NCBI RefSeq assembly: GCF_041435195.1
Contig: NZ_CP108106.1
Coordinates: forward strand, 7,205,001 to 7,269,000
Reading direction: 5' to 3'
Length of the DNA stretch: 64,000 nt
DNA from: Streptomyces sp. NBC_00224
Lineage (GTDB): Bacteria; Actinomycetota; Actinomycetes; Streptomycetales; Streptomycetaceae
Shown here: one piece after another, positions 24,416 to 36,715 of the stretch
Numbering within the stretch: position 1 is the first letter of the stretch
Layout: each line of letters begins with the position of its first letter
The notes under the pieces: model-generated
What the model was told of the DNA's origin: nothing
Seen by the model: the letters and a program-made list of their open reading frames with translations, nothing else
Databases searched by the model: none
Position numbers and translations under genes: made by a program

Positions 24416-24520
24416 ATGATCATGCACTCTGAGCAGTGCCCGCGCTGCGGCGGGATACTCGCGGTGACCCAGGACGGCTGGAAGATCTGCCACTCATGCG
24501 GCTACTCCTCGCCGCCGTGA
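24416..24520 (+). CDS. 34-residue zinc-ribbon microprotein
   Basis: A very short ORF with two knuckles, CPRCGG at Cys8/Cys11 and CHSCGY at Cys25/Cys28, separated by 13 residues: a minimal four-Cys zinc ribbon. It starts MIMHSEQ after AAGGGAAGG at 24400-24409, a good ribosome-binding site. Codon third positions are GC-rich like neighbouring genes. It may be a nucleic-acid or protein-binding adaptor; no function is known to me. It precedes the next gene by 46 bp on the same strand. Confidence 0.75.
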   Translation: MIMHSEQCPRCGGILAVTQDGWKICHSCGYSSPP

Positions 24521-24566
24521 ACCAGGAGTAGGGTCGGCACCACAACGAAGGGCATGGGGGTCGGTC

Positions 24567-24971
24567 ATGGGTGACGTGCGAGTGGCGGCGATCGCCAGTC
24601 TGACCCCGCTGGAGGAACTCGATCTGGACCCCTTCCTGGTGGACACCCGCAGCCAGCACGAGATGTGCGCGCGCTGGGCCGCCGACAAGGGGTACGTGGT
24701 CACCCGGCAGCTGCTCTTCTACGGCCTGCGCCCCGACCACCTCGGACTGTGGGCGGACGTGGACGCGGGCCAGGTGGACCTCTTCGTCGCGCCCAACGAA
24801 CGCGTCCTGGAACGGGCGCTGACGTCCGTGCCGGACTTCTCCGCCGAGTGCGAGCGCCGCGGGGTGCGGCTGGAGACGGCCGGGCTCGACGAACCGGCGT
24901 ACGACGCGGCCAAGAAGGCCCACATCCACCGCAGGCTCTCGATGCCGACCGCCGGGTACGACGGCTGCTGA
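24567..24971 (+). CDS. Resolvase/serine-recombinase N-terminal-like protein, probably non-catalytic
   Basis: The 134-residue protein has the outline of a serine recombinase catalytic domain: an N-terminal strand with a Ser (AAIAS), RSQHEMCARWAADKGYVVTR resembling the helix that follows the active-site strand, LWADVDAGQVDLFVAPNERV like the conserved V-x-AG-x-V-D region, and FSAECERRGVRLETAGL. The Arg residues expected around the catalytic Ser are absent and no DNA-binding domain follows, so it is probably a domesticated remnant or binding protein. The resemblance is by eye only. Preceded by the zinc-ribbon gene; downstream is the holin-fusion gene. Confidence 0.6.
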   Translation: MGDVRVAAIASLTPLEELDLDPFLVDTRSQHEMCARWAADKGYVVTRQLLFYGLRPDHLGLWADVDAGQVDLFVAPNERVLERALTSVPDFSAECERRGVRLETAGLDEPAYDAAKKAHIHRRLSMPTAGYDGC

Positions 24972-25055
24972 CCCGCCCGCCGCCCGCGAAAACAAAATCG
25001 TCGGCCGGTTTCCGCCCCTGTGACACGCTGGGAGGGAACGACTGGGCGAGAGGCA

Positions 25056-27194
25056 GTGACGAGCGGCGTGAGTACAGGGCGATGGCGGACGGCGGGCAGC
25101 GCCCTGGTGCGGGTGATCGTGGTGTGGGCGGTCTCCACCCTCACGATGATGGCGCTCGCGGGGATCCTGCCCGACTTCCGGCTGAAGTCCGCGGGCGGCG
25201 ACAGCATCACCCGCGTCGCGCTCACCGCGGCCTGGGGCGCGGGGGCGTTCGGTCTGCTGAGCGCCCTGGTGTGGCCGCTGGTGGTGCGCGCGTTCCTGCT
25301 GGTCCCGGCCCTGGTCCTGGGCCTGTTGGTGTTCTTCCTCAACGGCTCGCTGCTGCTGATCGCGCTGAGCCTGATCCCCAGCGGGCGCGGCGCGGCCCAG
25401 CCGGAGACCGCGGTGGTGGTGGCCGCGGTGATGTCGGCCGTCGCCTCCGCCACCTCCACCGCGCTCGCGGTCCGGGACGACAACGCCTACCGGCGCAGAC
25501 TCTCGCGCCTGGCCGACCGGCGCCGCCGCCGGCGCGGCGACGAGGACCGGGGCTCCGAGCCGCCCGGCACGGTCTTCCTCCAGCTCGACGGCGTCGGCCA
25601 CGACGTGCTGTGCCACGCGGTCGGCGCCGGCCTGATGCCGACCGTCGCCGGCTGGCTGGAGCGGACCCACCGGCTCACCCCGTGGCGCACCGACTGGTCC
25701 AGCCAGACCGGCGCCAGCCAGCTCGGCATCCTGCACGGCTGCACCTTCGACGTGCCCGCCTTCCGGTGGTACGAGAAGGACACCGGCGAGCTGATGGTCT
25801 CCAACCGCCCCGCCTCCGCGGTCGAGCTCCAGCGCCGGGCGGTGGAGCGCACCGGCGACGGCGGGCTGCTCACCGTCGACGGCGCCAGCCGCGGCAACCT
25901 CTTCTCCGGCGGCGCCGACCAGCTCGCCCTGGTCCTGTCGATGGCGGCCCGGCGCGGCCGCCGCAACCGGTCCCGGGCGGGCTACTTCGCGTACTTCTCC
26001 GACCCGGCCAACGCCGTGCGCACCGCGCTCTCCTTCGTCGCCGAGGTCGGCCGCGAGATCGGCCAGTCCACCCGCGCCCGGCTGCGCGGGGACGCGCCGC
26101 GCGTGCGGCGCGGCGGGCTCTACCCGTTCATCCGGGCGTTCGCGACCGTCGTCGAGCGCGATGTGGTGGTCGCGGCGGTGATCGGGGACATGCTCGCCGG
26201 GCGCACCGCCGTCTACGCCGACCTGGTGGCGTACGACGAGGTGGCCCACCACTCCGGGCCGCGCGGCCGGGACGCCCAGAAGGTCCTGGAGCGCCTGGAC
26301 CGGTCGATCGCGCTGATCGACAGGGTCGCGGAGCACGCCCCGCGCGCGTACCGGATCGTGCTGCTCTCCGACCACGGGCAGAGCCCGGGCGAGACGTTCG
26401 CGGGTGCCTACGGGCTGACCCTGAAGGACCTGGTGCGCGCCGGGTGCGGGCTGCCCGTGCCGCGCAGCGCCGGGCGCACCAAGAGCGGCGCGGAGGCGCG
26501 GGACGCGGTGCGGGTGGCGCTGCACCGGCCGGTACCGGAGAACGGGGAGCCGGGGCCCGCCTCCGACCCGATCGTGCTCGCCTCCGGCAACCTCGGGCTC
26601 GTCTCCTTCCCGGACACCGGGTGGCGGCTCAGCCGCGAGGAGATCGACCGCCGCCACCCCGCGCTCCTGCGCACCCTCGCCGGGCATCCCGGCATCGGGT
26701 TCCTCCTGGTGCGCAGCGAGGAGCACGGCGCGGTGGTCATCGGCGGCGCGGGCACGGACCGCGTCCACGAGGTGCCGATCTCCGAGCTGGAGGACGGGAA
26801 GGGCCCGTTGACCGGGTTCGCGCCCGGCGCGGCGGAGGCCGTACGGCGCACCGACACCTTCCCGCACACCGCCGACATCATGGTCAACTCGATGTACGAC
26901 CCGGTCACCGGTGAGGTGCACGCCTTCGAGGAGCAGATCGGCTCGCACGGCGGACTCGGCGGCGAGCAGGCGCACCCGTTCCTGCTGTCGCCGCGCGACC
27001 TGTCGGCGCCGGTCGCCGACGACGGGCAGCTGGTGGGCGCCGAGCAGGTGCACCACGTGCTGCGGCGGTGGCTGCGCGAGTGCCTGGGGCCGCAGGTGCC
27101 GGTTTCCCCCGCCACGCAGATTCCCCGGTCCGAAGTCGAAGCGGACGGACCTTTTCCGGTTGAAGGGGCGGCTCTGCGGGACAAATCCGCGTGA
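25056..27194 (+). CDS. Holin-like membrane domain fused to alkaline-phosphatase-superfamily phosphodiesterase
   Basis: A protein of about 712 residues. The N-terminal 160 residues carry four hydrophobic segments typical of the phage-holin-family/DUF membrane domain (VRVIVVWAVSTLTMMALAGI and following). The remaining part is an alkaline phosphatase/nucleotide pyrophosphatase fold: LQLDGVGHDVL with the first metal Asp, WSSQTGASQLGILHG with the nucleophile Thr, VAYDEVAHHSGP with Asp and His, LLSDHGQS with Asp-His, and a final SHGGLGGEQAHPF His. It probably hydrolyses phosphodiester or phosphomonoester groups at the membrane; substrate unknown. Start is uncertain: GTG 25020, 25056 and 25068 are all possible. 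The protein has no holin function demonstrated. Confidence 0.85.
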   Translation: MTSGVSTGRWRTAGSALVRVIVVWAVSTLTMMALAGILPDFRLKSAGGDSITRVALTAAWGAGAFGLLSALVWPLVVRAFLLVPALVLGLLVFFLNGSLLLIALSLIPSGRGAAQPETAVVVAAVMSAVASATSTALAVRDDNAYRRRLSRLADRRRRRRGDEDRGSEPPGTVFLQLDGVGHDVLCHAVGAGLMPTVAGWLERTHRLTPWRTDWSSQTGASQLGILHGCTFDVPAFRWYEKDTGELMVSNRPASAVELQRRAVERTGDGGLLTVDGASRGNLFSGGADQLALVLSMAARRGRRNRSRAGYFAYFSDPANAVRTALSFVAEVGREIGQSTRARLRGDAPRVRRGGLYPFIRAFATVVERDVVVAAVIGDMLAGRTAVYADLVAYDEVAHHSGPRGRDAQKVLERLDRSIALIDRVAEHAPRAYRIVLLSDHGQSPGETFAGAYGLTLKDLVRAGCGLPVPRSAGRTKSGAEARDAVRVALHRPVPENGEPGPASDPIVLASGNLGLVSFPDTGWRLSREEIDRRHPALLRTLAGHPGIGFLLVRSEEHGAVVIGGAGTDRVHEVPISELEDGKGPLTGFAPGAAEAVRRTDTFPHTADIMVNSMYDPVTGEVHAFEEQIGSHGGLGGEQAHPFLLSPRDLSAPVADDGQLVGAEQVHHVLRRWLRECLGPQVPVSPATQIPRSEVEADGPFPVEGAALRDKSA

Positions 27195-27260
27195 TTTTGA
27201 CCGGGGCCCTCCGTAGCCGACCATGAACGGGTTTTGGCACGGAGAGAGGCGCACCACCCC

Positions 27261-28643
27261 ATGACCACGCAAGAGACCCAGAGCAGGCATGCCCGGCAGT
27301 TCGGATTGCCGGTGGCGACCGCTCTGGTCATGGGCAACATCATCGGCGGCGGGATCTTCCTGCTGCCGGCGTCGGTCGCCCCCTTCGGCACCATCAGCCT
27401 GCTCGCCTTCGCGGTCCTGACCGTCGGCGCGATCGCGCTGGCGCTGGTCTTCGGACGCCTCGCCGAGCGGCTGCCGCAGACCGGCGGACCGTACGTCTAC
27501 GCGCGTGAGGCGTTCGGCGACTTCGCCGGGTTCCTCGCCGCCTGGTCGTACTGGATCACCACCTGGGTCTCCAACGCGGCGCTCGCCGTGGCGGCCGTGG
27601 GCTACCTCGACGTGCTGATACCCCTGCACGGCAACAAGGCCGCGACCATCGCGGCGGCGCTGACCCTCCAGTGGCTTCCCGCGCTCGCCAACCTCGCGGG
27701 CACCCGGTACGTGGGCGCGGTCCAACTGGTCTCCACCGTCCTGAAGTTCGCGCCGCTGCTGCTCGTCGCGGTCGGCGGGCTCTTCTTCTTCGACCCGGCC
27801 AACCTCGGCCCCCTCCAGGCCGACGACCACAGCGCCATGGGCGCCGTCTCCGCCTCGGCCGCGATCCTGCTCTTCAGCTACCTCGGCGTCGAGTCGGCCG
27901 CGGTCAGCGCGGGCGAGGTCCGCGACCCGCGCCGCAACGTCGGCCGCGCCACCATCCTCGGCACCCTCGGCGCCGCCGTGATCTACCTCCTGGGCACCCT
28001 CTCGGTCTTCGGCACCGTGCCGCACGACCGCCTGGTGACCTCGACCGCGCCCTTCACGGACTCCGTGAACGCGATGTTCGGCGGCACCTGGGGCGGCACC
28101 GCGGTCGCCGTCGCCGCACTGGTCTCCATGGTCGGCGCCCTCAACGGCTGGACCCTGCTCAGCGCCCAGACGCCGTACGCCGCGGCCAAGGACGGGCTGT
28201 TCCCCAAGGCCTTCGCCCGCAAGAGCCGGGGCGTGCCCACCGTCGGCGTCCTGGTCACGGTCGTCCTCGCCTCGTCCCTGACCGTCTACAACTACACGGC
28301 GGGCGCCAAGGGCGTCTTCGAGATGCTGGTCCTGGTCACCACCTTCACGGCGACCGTCCCCTACCTCCTGTCGACCGCCGCCCAGATCTACTTCCTCGCC
28401 TCCGGCCGCGCCGACCGCGTCCACCGCGGCCGCCTGGTCCGCGACGGACTGCTCGCCGGCCTCGCCGCCGCCTTCTCGCTGTGGCTGGTCGCCGGCTCCG
28501 GCTACGCGGCGGTCTACCAGGGCGTGCTGTTCCTCTTCGCGGGCGTGCTGGTGTACGCACTCCTCGCGGCCCGCAAGCAGCGCCCGGCGGCGGACGCGGT
28601 GGAGCTCCCCGAGCAGGCCGTACGGGAGAGCACCCGCGCGTAA
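27261..28643 (+). CDS. APC family amino-acid permease
   Basis: A 460-residue transporter with about 12 transmembrane helices. The first helix motif GNIIGGGIFLLPASVAPFG and LPQTGGPYVYAREAFGDFAGF on TM3 are classic APC superfamily markers, and GVESAAVSAGEVRDPRRNVG lies in the TM6-TM7 loop. It resembles basic amino-acid/polyamine antiporter and arginine:ornithine/agmatine types. ATG 27261 follows GGAGAGAGG at 27241-27249. Specificity cannot be read from sequence alone. Monocistronic. Confidence 0.92.
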   Translation: MTTQETQSRHARQFGLPVATALVMGNIIGGGIFLLPASVAPFGTISLLAFAVLTVGAIALALVFGRLAERLPQTGGPYVYAREAFGDFAGFLAAWSYWITTWVSNAALAVAAVGYLDVLIPLHGNKAATIAAALTLQWLPALANLAGTRYVGAVQLVSTVLKFAPLLLVAVGGLFFFDPANLGPLQADDHSAMGAVSASAAILLFSYLGVESAAVSAGEVRDPRRNVGRATILGTLGAAVIYLLGTLSVFGTVPHDRLVTSTAPFTDSVNAMFGGTWGGTAVAVAALVSMVGALNGWTLLSAQTPYAAAKDGLFPKAFARKSRGVPTVGVLVTVVLASSLTVYNYTAGAKGVFEMLVLVTTFTATVPYLLSTAAQIYFLASGRADRVHRGRLVRDGLLAGLAAAFSLWLVAGSGYAAVYQGVLFLFAGVLVYALLAARKQRPAADAVELPEQAVRESTRA

Positions 28644-28786
28644 AGGCGGATGAACTCGCGGGGTCCGGCCCGCCCGTTCACCCCCAAGGGGCCGGTGTTC
28701 CGGGTGCGCTGACGGGCGTTCACCCGGGAGGGGGGATCTCGCCCGGATCCGGGCAGGTCATGGGCTTTTGCGGGCAGGGTTCAGGC

Positions 28787-29119
28787 ATGCCGCCCGTTCT
28801 CCTCGCCGCCCTGCGCCGCGCCGTCGTGGTGCTGCTCGTGGTGGCCGCGCTGCTCGGGGCGGCGCCGGGGGCGGAGACGGCGGGTCCGCCCGCCCTGGAC
28901 CGGACGGCCGTGTCGTCGGCGGTGCCGGGCCCGGTGGGCGAGGAGCAGTCGGACGAGGCCGCGCCCGCGCCACCGGCGGCGGCCCGCGCGAGCCGCCCGG
29001 CGCCGGGCGCCCGTTCCGTACGGATGGCGCCCCGGCCCGTCGTACGCGGACCCGGCGGGCCGGGCCGGGTGCGGCCCACTTCCCTCGATGCCACGCGCTG
29101 TGTGGTGCTGCGCTGCTGA
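28787..29119 (+). CDS. Small secreted or membrane-anchored hypothetical protein
   Basis: A 110-residue protein with an N-terminal hydrophobic signal or anchor (ALRRAVVVLLVVAALLGAAP), followed by an Ala/Pro/Arg-rich, low-complexity tail ending ATRCVVLRC. Two Cys near the C-terminus could form a disulfide. No family recognised. Reading-frame GC pattern supports coding, but small size and low complexity leave doubt. ATG 28787 has CAGGGTTCAGG upstream, a weak ribosome-binding site. Confidence 0.55.
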   Translation: MPPVLLAALRRAVVVLLVVAALLGAAPGAETAGPPALDRTAVSSAVPGPVGEEQSDEAAPAPPAAARASRPAPGARSVRMAPRPVVRGPGGPGRVRPTSLDATRCVVLRC

Positions 29120-29182
29120 GCGTTCCGTGCTCAGCGAGCTCAGCGGTACGTCAACTCACCAGCACAGCGAGGTGGTTCAGCC

Positions 29183-29329
29183 ATGCCCATCGACCCGTTC
29201 GCGGCGCTCAACGCGATGCTGCGCGCCGAGGCCGCCCGGATCCGACCGGCCCCCGCGACTCCCGAACGCGAGGTCCCGGAACCCGGAGAGGAGCAGCGCC
29301 GACCCCCGGCGGACCCGCACGGCAAGTAG
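29183..29329 (+). CDS. 48-residue hypothetical protein
   Basis: A short ORF beginning MPIDPFAALNAMLRAEA and ending in an acidic/proline-rich tail (EREVPEPGEEQRRPPADPHG). GAGG lies 11 nt upstream. The N-terminal part looks like an amphipathic helix and the codon bias is Streptomyces-like. Short proteins of this form seem familiar from other Streptomyces genomes, but I cannot confirm this. Function unknown. Confidence 0.5.
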   Translation: MPIDPFAALNAMLRAEAARIRPAPATPEREVPEPGEEQRRPPADPHGK

Positions 29330-29486
29330 GCCGGGGCCGCCACGGCAGGGCGGTGGACGGGCTCCGGCCGCCGCCCTGGTGACCTGCTGTTCTCACGGGG
29401 AGTGACGACAGCGGGCGATCCGTCGTGCGGTACTCCGTTCGGCGGCTTACGTTTGCTGCGGGGGCACCCCGACCGAAAGGTCTGCC

Positions 29487-31085
29487 ATGCGCGGACGTAC
29501 GACAGCGGGCGCCGCCGGTGCGGCGATGGCGCTGCTCGCCCTGACGGTCCCGGCCGCGGCGGACGGCACCAAGCCCGATCTGACCCGCTTCTACACCCAG
29601 CACCTCACCTGGGGCGGCTGCACGGTCAAGGACGCCCCCAAGGGCATGGAGTGCGCCGAGCTGACCGTGCCCGTCGACTACGCCCGGCCCCAGGCCGGCA
29701 CGATCGCGCTGGCGGTGGCCCGCGTACGGGCGGCCGAGTCGGGCGAGGGCCCCACCGGCACGGGCACGGAGGCGGGCACGACCCCGCCCGGCGGCGCGGC
29801 CACCGCGACCGCCCCCAAGGGCTCGCTGGTCTTCAACTTCGGCGGCCCCGGCGAGTCCGGCCTCAAGGGCCTCGGGAGCTTCACGGCGGACACCGCGCGG
29901 CTCGCCCCGGCGTACGACCTGGTGAGCTTCGACCCCCGTGGAGTGGGCCGCAGCGCTCCCGTGCACTGCGGCGCCAAGGCGGAGCAGGACATCGAGAGCT
30001 CCTCGGACAGCGCCCCGGCCGACGACGCCGAGGGCCGCAAGCAGCTCGTCGACGAGCTGAAGACGGTGGCCGAGGAGTGCCGCAGGACCACCGGCGAGCT
30101 GCTGCCGCATGTGGGCACCATCAACGCCTCGCGCGACCTGGACGTGCTGCGCCAGGCGCTCGGCGACAAGAAGCTGAACTACTTCGGCATCTCCTACGGC
30201 ACCCGGCTCGGCGCGGTCTACGCGGCCCAGTTCCCCAAGCGGACCGGGCGCATGGTCCTGGACGCCGTGGACTCGCTGACGGCGGACGCGGCGCAGTCCG
30301 CGCTCGCCCAGGCCACGGCGTTCCAGAAGGGCCTGGAGACCTTCCTCTCCGACTGCGCCGCCCAGGGCGCCGGCTGCCCGCTCGGCGCCGGCACCGCCAA
30401 GGCGACCGGCACGCTGGACGCGACCGTCGCCCAGCTCGACCGCAAGAGCGCCAGAACCGCCTCCGGCGCCGACTTCACCTCCGGCGACCTGCGTACCGCG
30501 ATCACCAACTCGCTCTACGCCGAGCAGCTGTGGCCGACCCTCGCGCAGGGCATCGCCACCCTCCACGACAAGGGGGACCCGGCCGTCCTCGACGAGATCA
30601 ACAAGCAGTTCGCGGGGGAGGACGCGCAGGGCAACCGCGCCGACGACGACAACAGCCGCGAGGCGCTCCTCGCGGTCAACTGCGCCGACGACCCGGTGCG
30701 CGCCAAGGATCCGGCCGCCGAACTCGCCTCACTGGAGAAGAAGTTCGCCAAGGCCTCCCCGATGTTCGGCCCGGACCAGGTGGGCGCGGCGATCTCCTGC
30801 ACGGGCTGGCCCGCCGGTACGGACTACATCCGCAGGATAGACAAGACCGGCGCGCCGCCCGTGCTGCTGATCGGCACCAAGGGCGACCCCGCCACCCCGT
30901 ACCAGTGGGCGGCGGAGACCGCCCGGCACCTGGGCAAGGGCGTGGTCCTCACGTACGAGGGCGAGGGGCACGGCGGGTACACGGCCTCGCAGTGCGTCCG
31001 CGACACGGCGGACGCCTTCCTGCTCGACGGCGTCCTGCCCGCCGAGGGGACGTCCTGCGCCCGTGAGACGCCCCCGGAGCACTGA
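29487..31085 (+). CDS. Secreted alpha/beta-hydrolase, tripeptidyl aminopeptidase-type
   Basis: A 532-residue secreted protein; residues 1-26 are a signal peptide (cleavage after AAA). It resembles SlpD/SlpE and Tap tripeptidyl aminopeptidases: LVFNFGGPGESG oxyanion loop, FDPRGVGRS, the nucleophile Ser in ISYGTRLGA, GTKGDPATPYQWA with the catalytic Asp, and GEGHGGYT with the His, plus the C-terminal TAP domain with Cys pairs. A Gly/Thr/Pro-rich insertion (about 89-112) lies before the oxyanion strand and is unlike the rest. It probably removes tripeptides from secreted proteins outside the cell. Convergent with rppA (7-bp gap). Confidence 0.92.
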   Translation: MRGRTTAGAAGAAMALLALTVPAAADGTKPDLTRFYTQHLTWGGCTVKDAPKGMECAELTVPVDYARPQAGTIALAVARVRAAESGEGPTGTGTEAGTTPPGGAATATAPKGSLVFNFGGPGESGLKGLGSFTADTARLAPAYDLVSFDPRGVGRSAPVHCGAKAEQDIESSSDSAPADDAEGRKQLVDELKTVAEECRRTTGELLPHVGTINASRDLDVLRQALGDKKLNYFGISYGTRLGAVYAAQFPKRTGRMVLDAVDSLTADAAQSALAQATAFQKGLETFLSDCAAQGAGCPLGAGTAKATGTLDATVAQLDRKSARTASGADFTSGDLRTAITNSLYAEQLWPTLAQGIATLHDKGDPAVLDEINKQFAGEDAQGNRADDDNSREALLAVNCADDPVRAKDPAAELASLEKKFAKASPMFGPDQVGAAISCTGWPAGTDYIRRIDKTGAPPVLLIGTKGDPATPYQWAAETARHLGKGVVLTYEGEGHGGYTASQCVRDTADAFLLDGVLPAEGTSCARETPPEH

Positions 31086-31092
31086 GCGTGGG

Positions 31093-32169
31093 TCAGTTGC
31101 TCATCGCCGCCGCCATCGGGGCCGCTCTGGCCCATCGCCCGATGGCTGTCTCGGCCGTGATGCCGGGGCCGAAGCCCGCGATGAGCCCGCCCGCCCCGTC
31201 CGCCGCGCCGCCCTCGTCGAAGAGGCGGGCCAGCGCGTCGAAGACCACGGAGCTGGCGATGTTGCCGCGCTCGGTGAGGGTGGCCCGGCTGAAGCGGAAC
31301 ATCTCCGGCGGCAGGTCCAGGAAGTGGCACAGGTCGTCCAGGATGCGCGGCCCGCCCGCGTGGACGATGAAGAAGTCCATCTGCGGGATCTCCCAACTGT
31401 GCTGCGCCACCAGCGCCTTGAGGGCGGGCGCGAGCATCTCCATGGTGCCCGGGACGCGCTTGTCGAGCAGGAAGTGGAACCCGGTGTCGCGCACGGCGTA
31501 CGAGATCCAGTCCTCGGTGTTGGGCACCAGGTGCGAGCCGTTGCGCTCGATCCGCATGCCGGTGCCGCCCTCGCCGCGCACCACGGCCGCCGAGATCGCG
31601 TCGCCGAAGAGACCGTTGGAGAGCAGTGAGCCGACGCCGATGTCGGTCGGCTGGTAGCAGAGCGAGCAGAATTCGCAGGACACGATCAGTACGTTGGAGC
31701 GCGGATACGCCGTGCAGAAGTCGTGCGCGCGGTTGATCGCCGCGCCTCCGGCGGCGCAGCCGAGCTGGGCGATCGGCAGCTGCCGGGTCTCGGTCCTGAA
31801 CCCCATGGTGTTGATCAGCCAGGCGGTCAGCGACGGCATCATGAAGCCGGTGCAGGAGACGTAGACGATCAGGTCGATGTCCTTGGGCTCCACCTCGGCG
31901 TGGACCAGCGCCTGCTTGACGACATCGGGCACCCGGGCCTTGGCCTCCGTCTCGTACAGCAGATTGCGTTCCTCGAAGCCGGGGTGGCGCAGGGTCTCCT
32001 CGATCGGCTGCACGAGGTGGCGGGTACGGACCCCGGTGTTCTGGATGAGACGCAGGACGAGGTCCCGCTGGGGGTGGTCGGCATGCGTCTTGCGGGCGAG
32101 GGCGAGCGTCTCCTCCTGCGTGATCACATGGTCGGGTACGGCTACTGAGGGGCGGCACAGGGTGGCCAT
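31093..32169 (-). CDS. rppA: RppA-type 1,3,6,8-tetrahydroxynaphthalene synthase (type III PKS)
   Basis: A 358-residue homodimeric polyketide synthase. Five malonyl-CoA are condensed to tetrahydroxynaphthalene, which oxidises to flaviolin and polymerises to a melanin-like pigment. Catalytic residues fall at the same numbers as in S. griseus RppA: Cys138 (QLGCAAGG), His270 (FFIVHAGGP) and Asn303 (ERGNIASS), and the sequence follows that protein closely from MATLCRPSVAVP onward. ATG 32169 (with the frame open to 32226) is chosen from this agreement. The usual neighbouring P450 (P450mel/CYP158A) is absent here. Confidence 0.96.
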   Translation of the reverse strand: MATLCRPSVAVPDHVITQEETLALARKTHADHPQRDLVLRLIQNTGVRTRHLVQPIEETLRHPGFEERNLLYETEAKARVPDVVKQALVHAEVEPKDIDLIVYVSCTGFMMPSLTAWLINTMGFRTETRQLPIAQLGCAAGGAAINRAHDFCTAYPRSNVLIVSCEFCSLCYQPTDIGVGSLLSNGLFGDAISAAVVRGEGGTGMRIERNGSHLVPNTEDWISYAVRDTGFHFLLDKRVPGTMEMLAPALKALVAQHSWEIPQMDFFIVHAGGPRILDDLCHFLDLPPEMFRFSRATLTERGNIASSVVFDALARLFDEGGAADGAGGLIAGFGPGITAETAIGRWARAAPMAAAMSN

Positions 32170-32259
32170 GGAACTTCCTTGTCTCCTGCCGGGCAGACGC
32201 CTGCGGTTCGGTCGTGTGCCTGTCACGTATCCCCGAGCGTGGTCATGGGCATGTTCTCC

Positions 32260-32278
32260 ATCGGGGTAATTAACCGAT
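32260..32278. promoter_or_regulatory. Inverted repeat upstream of rppA
   Basis: ATCGGGGTAATTAACCGAT has 5-bp inverted arms (ATCGG/CCGAT) around an AT-rich core, in an otherwise GC-rich spacer, about 91 bp upstream of the rppA start. The AT-rich core is the sort of site bound by MarR/TetR-type regulators or part of a promoter. No adjacent regulator gene is present. Confidence 0.35.
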
Positions 32279-32407
32279 TAGAGGGAGATTCGGGAGCGGG
32301 TAGCTCACTCGGGTGACGCGATACGGCCGAACGGGTGATGGGGGCTCGGGGCAGCGTGAGGCGCGCGGGCGACCCGGGGTCTCCCGCGCGCGACCTCGTC
32401 GGCCCGG

Positions 32408-35908
<3,501 letters not shown>

Positions 35909-35919
<11 letters not shown>

Positions 35920-36712
35920 ACGACTGGAGGTAGGCGAACGTCTCCGGGTCGGCCGGCAGGAACGTCTCGATGGCCAGCTCGGAGACGGTCACGTCCATCG
36001 GTGTGTTGAACGTGGCGATCGTCGATATGAACGACAGGAGCGTGCCCCGGTGTTCGATGACCAGCGGGAGCGCCAGGGGGCAGGCGACGTGGTCGCGGCT
36101 GTCGTCGTCCCCCGCCTCGGGTACGGGGTGCGCCGCGACCTCCTCGTACAGCTCGCGCAGCGCGTCCGAGCGCATCAGGGCGATCTGGCGCTCCATCTGT
36201 TCGAGCAGATGGCCGCGCCACTGGCGCAGATTGCGGATGCGCGGCGCCATGCCCTGTGGGTGCAGGGTCAGGCGCATCGCGTTGAGCGGGGGAGTCAGCA
36301 GCCGCTCGGGCACGCCTTCGAGAAGCATCTCGATGCCCCGGTTCGCCGCGAGGACCGTGTACGTGCCGTCCACTATCAGGGCCGGGAAAGGCTCGTACCC
36401 CCGCAGCAGCCGCTCCATCGCCTCGCGCAGGGAGCTGATGGACGGGTCATCGAGGGACGTTTCCGTGTACTGCGGTGCGTAGCCGGCCGCCAGCAGCAGG
36501 GCGTTGCGCTCGCGGACCGGCACCTCCAGGTGCTCCGCGAGGCGCAGGATCATCTCCTGGCTGGGGCGCGACCTGCCGGTCTCGATGAAGCTGATGTGCC
36601 GCGCGGACGAGTCGGCGCGCAGGGCCAGCTCCAGCTGGCTGATCCTGCGCCGCTCGCGCCAGCCGCGCAGCATCGGCCCTACTCCCGTGTCGATCCCGGC
36701 AGTTGTCGTCAT
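35909..36712 (-). CDS. XRE family regulator with MmyB-like ligand-binding domain
   Basis: The 267-residue protein has an N-terminal HTH_3/HTH_31 (residues 12-70; RISQLELALRADSSARHISF with the recognition helix, then IETGRSRPSQEMIL). A C-terminal MmyB-like PAS-type domain follows (about 110-260: LIVDGTYTVLAANRGIEMLL and the later LPLVIEHRGTLLSFISTIAT). This subfamily is abundant in Streptomyces and usually represses an adjacent oxidoreductase or redox gene. It overlaps the SnoaL-like gene tail to tail, so regulation of that gene is only possible, not shown. Confidence 0.9.
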
Positions 36713-36715
36713 ACC

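Noticed and set aside
24420..28424. A 1334-codon minus-strand frame
   Set aside because: Antisense to the resolvase-like, holin-fusion and APC genes; low-complexity translation with no domain.
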